Part shown: positions 32,718 to 37,286 of the stretch, in pieces
How the letters are laid out: each line of letters starts with the position of its first letter
Numbering within the stretch: the stretch's first letter is position 1
DNA from: Desulfobacteraceae bacterium
GTDB lineage: Bacteria; Desulfobacterota; Desulfobacteria; Desulfobacterales; Desulfobacteraceae
Assembly: GCA_003354055.1 (NCBI GenBank)
Contig: PIVQ01000012.1
Coordinates: forward strand, 1 to 37,286
Direction: 5' to 3'
DNA: 37,286 nt
The notes under the pieces: generated by a model
What the model saw: only the letters and a program-made list of their open reading frames with translations
What the model was told of the DNA's origin: nothing
Database searches by the model: none
Made by a program: the position numbers and the translations under genes

Positions 32718-32966
32718 TTACAGCCCTGCGCTATAATCTTCGCCTAGAGCTTCCAATGGGTCAAAATTGTCATGATAATATTCTCTCCAATCGTCCTTCA
32801 TATCGTCTGATATTTCATAGCACCAACGATTCTTGGCAATCGTTTGCAATTGTTCAAACCAATCGTTGTAGCTGTCTCGCAACTTAATACACAAATATCC
32901 TGGCTCTTTCACTTCAAACTCACATCGCTTAACATTTGCTGCTCTAAGTTCGTTGGTATCCATCAT
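32718..32966 (-). CDS. Hypothetical early protein, 82 aa
   Basis: GGAGG just upstream of tandem ATGs (32966, 32963). Acidic protein rich in aromatic residues (DSYNDWFEQL, KDDWREYYHDNF). No family recognised. Part of a run of small leftward genes with near-identical leaders. Confidence 0.65.
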   Translation of the reverse strand: MMDTNELRAANVKRCEFEVKEPGYLCIKLRDSYNDWFEQLQTIAKNRWCYEISDDMKDDWREYYHDNFDPLEALGEDYSAGL

Positions 32967-32981
32967 TATTCCTCCAGTGCT

Positions 32982-33290
32982 CTAGTATTCGTAGTGTACT
33001 TCGCCATTTTCCAACCACACATTTTCAGGTTTGCACCCTCGCCTTCTTGCTACGCTCTTCCTGTATTGCTGTTCTCTGCCTTCACACTCAACCAAATCTT
33101 TTTTGTGTTGGAATTTTAACTCTCTTATTTCCTGCTCCAGTGGATTAGCTATACAATCATGCCCGAACGCCATACCGTAATTCTCATGCGCACCTTCTAC
33201 CCAATCAACAACCTCTGTAATTTGCGACTCTGTTGCAACTATTCCAATCTCTTCAAACGCTTCTTTTATGCACTCATCCCAGTAGTTCAT
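32982..33290 (-). CDS. Hypothetical early phage protein, 102 aa
   Basis: AGAGGA 6 nt upstream of ATG. Two parts: a helical N-terminus with the distinctive VEGAHENYGMAFGHDCIANP (about 31-50), a string I associate with a widespread phage protein family, and a charged coiled coil (LEQEIRELKFQHKKDL) ending in a basic RRRGC turn. Function unknown. Confidence 0.7.
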   Translation of the reverse strand: MNYWDECIKEAFEEIGIVATESQITEVVDWVEGAHENYGMAFGHDCIANPLEQEIRELKFQHKKDLVECEGREQQYRKSVARRRGCKPENVWLENGEVHYEY

Positions 33291-33320
33291 ATTTATTCCT
33301 CTAGTCTATGCTCTTAAATC

Positions 33321-33533
33321 CTAGCTGATCGCTTCTGCCAAATCTGTCATACCTTGCACATAAGCTATCGCCAGCATTTGATTCAAATTGATATTCCCAT
33401 ACGCGACATGATTTCTTATATATGCCGTACGCTTGTGTGCCATCCAGTAGAGGTTATTGTGCATCTCCGTTGGCACTTTAATTTCCTTGCAATTCTTATC
33501 TATTGGAGAAATATTTAACATTCTGCGCCTCAC
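33321..33533 (-). CDS. Hypothetical early protein, GTG start, 70 aa
   Basis: The GTG at 33533 has GGAGG 7 nt upstream, which decides it over the ATG at 33521. The product has a possible ribbon-helix-helix-like core (KEIKVPTEMHNNLYWMAHKR, then NLNQMLAIAYVQGM). That would suit a small DNA-binding protein, but this is only a pattern impression. Confidence 0.6.
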   Translation of the reverse strand: MRRRMLNISPIDKNCKEIKVPTEMHNNLYWMAHKRTAYIRNHVAYGNINLNQMLAIAYVQGMTDLAEAIS

Positions 33534-33575
33534 TGTCTTTCCTCCGCATTAAATGGCATAGGGGTGTTTCTGTCT

Positions 33576-33779
33576 TCACTCATCCAGTGTTAATCCAACA
33601 GGGTGTTTGTGCCGATCTATTCCCATTACGTACTCAACAGCCACACAAACGATGCACTCCCCGCAATGATTCTCTTGGCATGTTTGAGTTATCGCTACCT
33701 CTCTTAAAACTTCCTCCAACACAGAGGCCGTGTTATATCCAGCGTAACTGATCGCATCTCGTATGGTTTGTATATCCAT
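33576..33779 (-). CDS. Cysteine-rich small early protein, 67 aa
   Basis: AGAGGA upstream of ATG. Helical N-terminus followed by C34, C39, C42 and C45 (CQENHCGECIVC), a plausible zinc site. Function unknown. Confidence 0.6.
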   Translation of the reverse strand: MDIQTIRDAISYAGYNTASVLEEVLREVAITQTCQENHCGECIVCVAVEYVMGIDRHKHPVGLTLDE

Positions 33780-33780
33780 A

Positions 33781-33864
33781 TTATTCCTCTACCGTTAATC
33801 CAAGGTTAGGAGACAAAGCAACCTGCTTGTTGTTCTCGCCCCTGTAAGGCTCTGTAAGCAACAT
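33781..33864 (-). CDS. Possible 27-residue peptide
   Basis: Short ORF filling the 90-nt gap between two leftward genes. It starts 6 nt after the preceding stop with GGTGA upstream and ends just before the next ribosome site. The peptide (MLLTEPYRGENNKQVALSPN and onward) has ordinary coding-like composition. Tiny ORFs occur by chance, so this is tentative. Confidence 0.3.
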   Translation of the reverse strand: MLLTEPYRGENNKQVALSPNLGLTVEE

Positions 33865-33869
33865 AACAT

Positions 33870-34316
33870 TCACCAATATTCTGCTAGTTTGTGTTCCCGT
33901 AGAATGCTGTCCGGGTTGTTATGCAGTGCCGCTTGCTGGTTTACTATCACTAACGCCTCGTCTATTGACATGTACTGGTGAGATCCTGGTGTGTCAAAAC
34001 CATAAGCGAACTTCATGTATCTTACCCAGGCGTTGGCTATTTTAGGGTCACAGTAAAATACCTCTTTCACTTCCTCTGGCTTGATACTCTTTCTTCGGTT
34101 TTTAATGTCGGCTATTATGGCCAAGATTCTCCAAGGCTCCGGCATGTATTTGTTCTCCTTGAAATCCTGATCAACTGCCTGACTGAAATCTTCAAACAAT
34201 TCATGGCAAACAGCATTAAACCAACCTTTGGCCATTACTGGCGTGAGAGACTTTCCCCTTTGTTCAGCCATTTCTTTGATTCTGTATGCAAAATCTGCTG
34301 CTTCTTTTACGTTCAT
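33870..34316 (-). CDS. Possible replication loader/accessory protein
   Basis: 148 residues, overlapping the initiator gene by 4 nt. The N-terminal 75 residues read as a small helical domain (KGWFNAVCHELFEDFSQAVD, then KYMPEPWRILAIIADIKNRR) with the 'W-F-x-x-x ... F ... A-V ... F-K ... M-P-x-P-W-x-I' pattern of G39P-like helicase-loader/inhibitor domains that often follow phage initiators. No ATPase motif, so it is not a DnaC-type loader. The role is inferred from pattern and location. Confidence 0.55.
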   Translation of the reverse strand: MNVKEAADFAYRIKEMAEQRGKSLTPVMAKGWFNAVCHELFEDFSQAVDQDFKENKYMPEPWRILAIIADIKNRRKSIKPEEVKEVFYCDPKIANAWVRYMKFAYGFDTPGSHQYMSIDEALVIVNQQAALHNNPDSILREHKLAEYW

Positions 34317-35083
34317 AATCCTTTCTCCGCAACGATCTGAGCTATTAAATCTTCCGCTACTTTGTTGTTACTATCGGTCATTTGCTGCTCTTTGGTTGGG
34401 AAGTTACTAGATGATCGAGAACCTCCCCCATTGCCTTTTCGTGCGTTTAGCATCCATTCAGATTTAAATGACCCCCAACCTTTAATCACCCATTCCTCGA
34501 AACAATCTTGGATAGTAAAACCGTCAGTTAAGGATTGGTGTAATTGCTTACCCATCAAATCAAATGCCTTTTGTGTGTTCGCTAGCCTCTTTGCTTTTCT
34601 TGCTGCCATGATCGATTTGAGTGTTTCTTCGTCTGGTTTCTCTGGCCATGCTGCGTAATCTATTAGTTCTTTATCATTCTTTACATTCTTTACATTCTTG
34701 TTAGTGTGCTTCTGCGGTGCTTCTGCGGTGCTTTTGGTGTGCTTCTGCGGTGCTTCTGCCTGATATTCTTCCCATTTAACAATCGTAAGTACTTGTTGTA
34801 TTTGATCATTATGGATAATAATCTGGTGTGCGTTTTCGAGCCTTTCTAAAAACTTACCAACTTTTTTGTTTGACCATTGCCAACGGAGCGATAATGCCTT
34901 TTTTGACCATCCACATTGGCCTCGATCCACATTCACAATTATCCCTCTCTTCTCAAAAGAGCCCGGTTTGTGATTGGTCAAGAGCAGAAGATCTACCCAA
35001 GCCCTGTTTTTGCCGAAAGGTTCAGAAAGCCACTCATTCCTATCACAAATTGAACGATGGAGCTTTATCCATCCTTCCATCAT
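34313..35083 (-). CDS. Replication initiator, winged-helix type (replisome organiser-like)
   Basis: 256 residues. The N-terminal ~105 residues match phage replisome-organiser domains: GWIKLHRSI (4-12), AWVDLLLLTNHKPGSF (29-43), the RGQ turn, ALSLRWQWSNKKVGKFLERL (63-82) as winged helix, and KWEEYQ. The linker contains AEAPQKHT twice (109-116 and 120-127), encoded by an 11-bp iteron array. The C-terminal half has EEWVIKGWGSFKSEWML and probably contacts the helicase machinery. By analogy with lambda O, it should bind repeats within its own gene and start replication. It overlaps the regulator gene (ATGA). Confidence 0.75.
   Translation of the reverse strand: MMEGWIKLHRSICDRNEWLSEPFGKNRAWVDLLLLTNHKPGSFEKRGIIVNVDRGQCGWSKKALSLRWQWSNKKVGKFLERLENAHQIIIHNDQIQQVLTIVKWEEYQAEAPQKHTKSTAEAPQKHTNKNVKNVKNDKELIDYAAWPEKPDEETLKSIMAARKAKRLANTQKAFDLMGKQLHQSLTDGFTIQDCFEEWVIKGWGSFKSEWMLNARKGNGGGSRSSSNFPTKEQQMTDSNNKVAEDLIAQIVAEKGL
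34667..34760. repeat. Candidate replication origin: five 11-bp iterons plus AT-rich 9-bp repeats
   Basis: 34706-34760 is exactly five tandem 11-bp units of GTGCTTCTGCG: units 1, 2 and 4 are exact, unit 5 differs in the last base, and unit 3 is diverged. Immediately beside it, 34667-34703 holds AT-rich repeats of TTCTTTACA (two exact at 34677-34694, flanked by degenerate copies). Iterons next to an AT-rich unwinding stretch inside the initiator gene is the lambda-type origin layout. The 11-bp period is about one helical turn and is not a multiple of three, so DNA function rather than protein repetition is likely. Confidence 0.6.
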
Positions 35084-35277
35084 TCACCAAGGGCAACGAA
35101 TTCCGAAACAGATTTGCCAAAAACACTGGCAAGCTTGATCAGCATCTCAGAGGAACAGCCTTCCTGCTTCATTAGGGTGCTTATGGTTTGTGGGGAAACG
35201 TCAAGCTTTTCAGCAAGTTTCTTCTTCATCATGCCGGTATCGTCAAGGCATTTGGTTATCGACTTACTAATATCCAT
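35080..35277 (-). CDS. Cro/CI-family helix-turn-helix regulator
   Basis: 65 residues with GGAG upstream. Almost the whole protein is an XRE-type domain: KKKLAEKLDVSPQTISTLMK (18-37) is the helix-turn-helix, followed by SSEMLIKLASVFGKSVSEF. It lacks a dimerisation or cleavage domain, so it resembles Cro more than CI. First gene of the leftward operon at the divergent control region, where it probably binds. Confidence 0.85.
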   Translation of the reverse strand: MDISKSITKCLDDTGMMKKKLAEKLDVSPQTISTLMKQEGCSSEMLIKLASVFGKSVSEFVALGE

Positions 35278-35306
35278 TACATTCTCCGTTATCTGGTTTA
35301 AGCAAA

Positions 35307-35335
35307 ATTCTAGTTTATATAGAAAGTTAAAGCAA
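35307..35335 (-). promoter_or_regulatory. Predicted leftward early promoter
   Basis: Minus strand: TTGCTT (35335-35330), 17-nt spacer, TAGAAT (35312-35307), close to sigma-70 consensus. It points at the regulator gene 30 nt downstream. Confidence 0.55.
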
Positions 35336-35340
35336 GCCTC

Positions 35341-35361
35341 GATATATAATTAAATATATAC
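35341..35361. promoter_or_regulatory. AT-only stretch between divergent promoters
   Basis: Almost pure A/T run (gatatataattaaatatata) lying between the two predicted promoters and nearly symmetrical. It could be an UP element, an operator or an easily melted site. No clear XRE operator dyad was identified in the 145-nt intergenic region. Confidence 0.35.
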
Positions 35362-35395
35362 TTGTATTCCTGGATTTCCTTTGCTAAGGTTCAAT
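35362..35395 (+). promoter_or_regulatory. Possible rightward early promoter and leader motif
   Basis: TTGTAT (35362-35367), 17-nt spacer, TAAGGT (35385-35390). The -10 match is poor, but the 12-mer CTAAGGTTCAAT (35384-35395) recurs exactly at 36221-36232, a similar distance from another start codon, so it is probably functional in some way. Confidence 0.4.
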
Positions 35396-35422
35396 TAACA
35401 GATCACAAACGGGAGAGAGAAG

Positions 35423-35650
35423 ATGACAGTTAAATGGAAGGTAGGCGAGTCATGCTACAGCTCGATGTGCAGAATCGGTGAATTAACTGTCCACTTGTCG
35501 AGGATTAACTTTAAGTGGTTTCTAACTTGCTATCCATTTTTCGAAGTCACTCCACTGGCAGGATCGACTTTAGAGGAAGCGCAGTGTCAAGGGTTGGCAA
35601 AAATCCAAAATGTTCTGCAGGAAGTAATTAATGAGATCTGCGCTACTTAA
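35423..35650 (+). CDS. Hypothetical early protein, 75 aa
   Basis: First rightward gene; GGGAGAGAGA upstream of ATG. Small beta-type start (VKWKVGESCYSSMCRIGELT) with four cysteines and a C-terminal helix (GLAKIQNVLQEVINEI). No family recognised. Confidence 0.6.
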   Translation: MTVKWKVGESCYSSMCRIGELTVHLSRINFKWFLTCYPFFEVTPLAGSTLEEAQCQGLAKIQNVLQEVINEICAT

Positions 35651-35661
35651 CCACCTTCCCG

Positions 35662-35682
35662 AGTCCTGCCCAACACAGGACT
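35662..35682 (+). other. Hairpin after the first rightward gene
   Basis: Perfect 7-bp inverted repeat AGTCCTG/CAGGACT with a 7-nt loop in the 133-nt gap 35651-35783. No T-run follows, so it may be an RNA-processing or attenuator structure. A second short hairpin CCCC-TTAACT-GGGG-ATTTT (35708-35726) is terminator-like but weak. The rest of the gap shows nothing further. Confidence 0.4.
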
Positions 35683-35783
35683 ATAAACTGTTAAATGTTG
35701 GCCCATGCCCCTTAACTGGGGATTTTGGGTAGAAGGTAATTACTTTCGTAAGCTAAAGAAATCAAGAAGAGTGGGAGAGAGAA

Positions 35784-36218
35784 ATGAGACCAATCACAAA
35801 GTATGTGGCAAAAGATGGTTTGGAGTTTACCGATTCCACGGATTGTATACAGCACGAATTAAATTGCAGTCTACTTGTGGAAATTATGTCTAGTTTGCCA
35901 ACGGCACCAGATGGTGTTGGTTATGAAGGTGGAGAAGGTTTTCTGCAGCACGATGAGCAGCAATTTCTAGCAGTTCAAGATATGTTTTTGGATCATTTAA
36001 AAAGGTATACAAACAACGAATCAATTGAAGCAGCCAAAGGAAAGAGGTACCCCGTTGGGATGTCTATAGTAGGTCGTTTAGTGGATGATTGTTGCCCTGG
36101 GTCAGTTAGTAAACATTGGTACAGGATAATGTGTACTGACAGACAGTTTAGGGAATGGGGACAGCCATACTTCGCCATAAATCCAGGGACTGGAACAGAA
36201 TTGAGATTAAATCAATAA
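35784..36218 (+). CDS. Hypothetical early protein, 144 aa
   Basis: GGGAGAGAGA leader. The N-terminus MRPITKYVAKDGLEFTDSTD with a following C-x-x-H-E (CIQHE) resembles a recurrent start of small phage proteins (Y-x-A-x-D-G-x-x-F ... C-x-x-H-E). The rest is globular, with CCPGS and WYRIMCTDRQFREWGQPYF. Function unknown. Confidence 0.6.
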   Translation: MRPITKYVAKDGLEFTDSTDCIQHELNCSLLVEIMSSLPTAPDGVGYEGGEGFLQHDEQQFLAVQDMFLDHLKRYTNNESIEAAKGKRYPVGMSIVGRLVDDCCPGSVSKHWYRIMCTDRQFREWGQPYFAINPGTGTELRLNQ

Positions 36219-36220
36219 CA

Positions 36221-36232
36221 CTAAGGTTCAAT
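36221..36232 (+). promoter_or_regulatory. Second copy of the CTAAGGTTCAAT leader motif
   Basis: Exact copy of 35384-35395, 29 nt before the ATG at 36262 (27 nt in the first copy). Downstream similarity continues (CAAAC, then GGAGAGAGAAGATG). A weak TTGAGA lies 15 nt upstream. Candidate shared promoter element or operator. Confidence 0.4.
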
Positions 36233-36261
36233 CATACACAGCAAACACCAGGAGAGAGAAG

Positions 36262-36800
<539 letters not shown>

Positions 36801-36836
36801 TGAAAGGCGCCGGGCCTTGCCACCCAATAAACCCCT

Positions 36837-36856
36837 ACCCGATTGAGTTCGGGTTT
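36837..36856 (+). terminator. Weak terminator-like hairpin before the repeat-protein gene
   Basis: Perfect 6-bp stem ACCCGA/TCGGGT with a TTGAGT loop, followed by only TT then GG. Lies in the 131-nt gap 36758-36888, which shows no gene. More likely a leader structure than a full terminator. Confidence 0.4.
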
Positions 36857-36888
36857 GGTGGTAGAAAACTTACTAATTGGGAAATATC

Positions 36889-37286
36889 ATGAAAGAAGCA
36901 TCAACAAAAAAAGAAGCCGAGAAGTGTATTAAAGAAAATGGTGAAGTTAGAATTATTAAAGGTTGTTTCACACTCAAAATACTCAAAGGGAATCCGTTCA
37001 TTCAAGTTGTAGCGAAGGCGGAAGTCTGCGTTGAAGCCTGGGGATCATCACAGCCCCGCGTTGTAGCCAGGGGATCATCACAGCCCCGCGTTGTAGCCTG
37101 GGAATCATCACAGCCCCGCGTTGAAGCCAGGGGATCATCACAGCCCCGCGTTGTAGCCTGGGAATCATCACAGCCCCGCGTTGAAGCCTGGGGATCATCA
37201 CAGCCCCGCGTTGTAGCCAGGGGATCATCACAGCCCCGCGTTGTAGCCTGGGAATCATCACAGCCCCGCGTTGAAGCCAGGGGATC
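36889..37286 (+). CDS. Decapeptide-repeat protein, N-terminal part (runs off contig end)
   Basis: Start ATG with GGGA 6 nt upstream. A 47-residue leader (KEASTKKEAEKCIKENGEVR, IIKGCFTLKILKGNPFIQVV) runs into the V-x-A-x-x-S-S-Q-P-R array at 37030. The frame is open to the last base and continues at base 1, where the C-terminal domain lies. The gene is complete only if the contig is circular. Confidence 0.8.
   Translation, partial: MKEASTKKEAEKCIKENGEVRIIKGCFTLKILKGNPFIQVVAKAEVCVEAWGSSQPRVVARGSSQPRVVAWESSQPRVEARGSSQPRVVAWESSQPRVEAWGSSQPRVVARGSSQPRVVAWESSQPRVEARG
37030..37286 (+). repeat. 30-bp tandem repeat array, right contig end
   Basis: Eight complete units plus 17 bases. The last 17 bases equal the first 17 of the window. 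Same unit types as at 1-347. Confidence 0.95.

Noticed and set aside
35278..35422. Full CI/Cro immunity region of a temperate phage
   Set aside because: Only one small Cro-like regulator and no second repressor, integrase or attachment site were found, so a lysogenic lifestyle cannot be supported.
36998..37261. Minus-strand ORF of MIPRLQRGAV repeats
   Set aside because: It is the mirror of the 30-bp array; the plus frame has a start, a leader and a conserved C-terminal domain.

Overview
The window is one near-complete genome of a tailed dsDNA phage (Caudoviricetes), most likely a short-tailed podovirus of P22-like layout that infects a Gram-negative, probably gammaproteobacterial, host. The order small terminase, large terminase, P22-type portal, scaffold, coat, gp4-like adaptor, gp10-like tail hub, three large ejection-type proteins and tailspike/fibre matches P22, and no long-tail tape measure or tail tube is seen. 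The coat belongs instead to the N4-gp56/DUF4043 type. NinB- and NinG-like genes, an ERF annealase with a YqaJ exonuclease, and signal-peptide-bearing proteins support a proteobacterial host (inference). No integrase, attachment site, tRNA or endolysin was recognised. Both contig ends lie inside the same 30-bp tandem repeat and share the same terminal 17 bases, so the molecule is best read as circular or circularly permuted, with one gene running across the join.

Layout. A divergent control region at about 35278-35422 splits transcription. Leftward (35277 to 29476) runs an early replication/accessory operon: Cro/CI-like regulator, replication initiator with an internal iteron array (candidate origin), a possible helicase-loader-type protein, several small proteins, an HNH endonuclease, a cytosine methyltransferase gene broken by an apparent 5-nt insertion that also encodes a second long protein in another frame, NinB, NinG, and finally a DUF2829 (Tad2-type anti-Thoeris) fusion protein. 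It ends at a good leftward terminator (29448-29469).

Rightward from 35423, across the contig join to about 6155, runs the other early operon: small hypothetical proteins, a DUF6948-like protein overlapping a Gly-Asn/Asp/Tyr dipeptide-repeat ORF, the decapeptide-repeat protein with a DUF7666-like C-terminus, a candidate structured RNA, a radical SAM protein, a zinc-finger protein, the ERF/YqaJ/DEDDh-exonuclease recombination module and a GapR-like protein. A strong terminator at 6191-6213 closes it.

From about 6218 to 29315 lies the late block: a small membrane protein (holin candidate), a secreted Fn3/Ig-like protein, beta-helix tail or receptor-binding proteins, terminases, portal, scaffold, coat, head-completion proteins, ejection proteins and a terminal tail fibre that oddly carries a Sec-type signal peptide. 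Two small membrane-protein ORFs on the minus strand flank the fibre gene.

Gene packing is tight (many ATGA, GTGA and TTGA overlaps). The most interesting items are the repeat-rich genes at the contig ends, the dual-coded methyltransferase locus, the in-gene iterons and the Tad2-type fusion.
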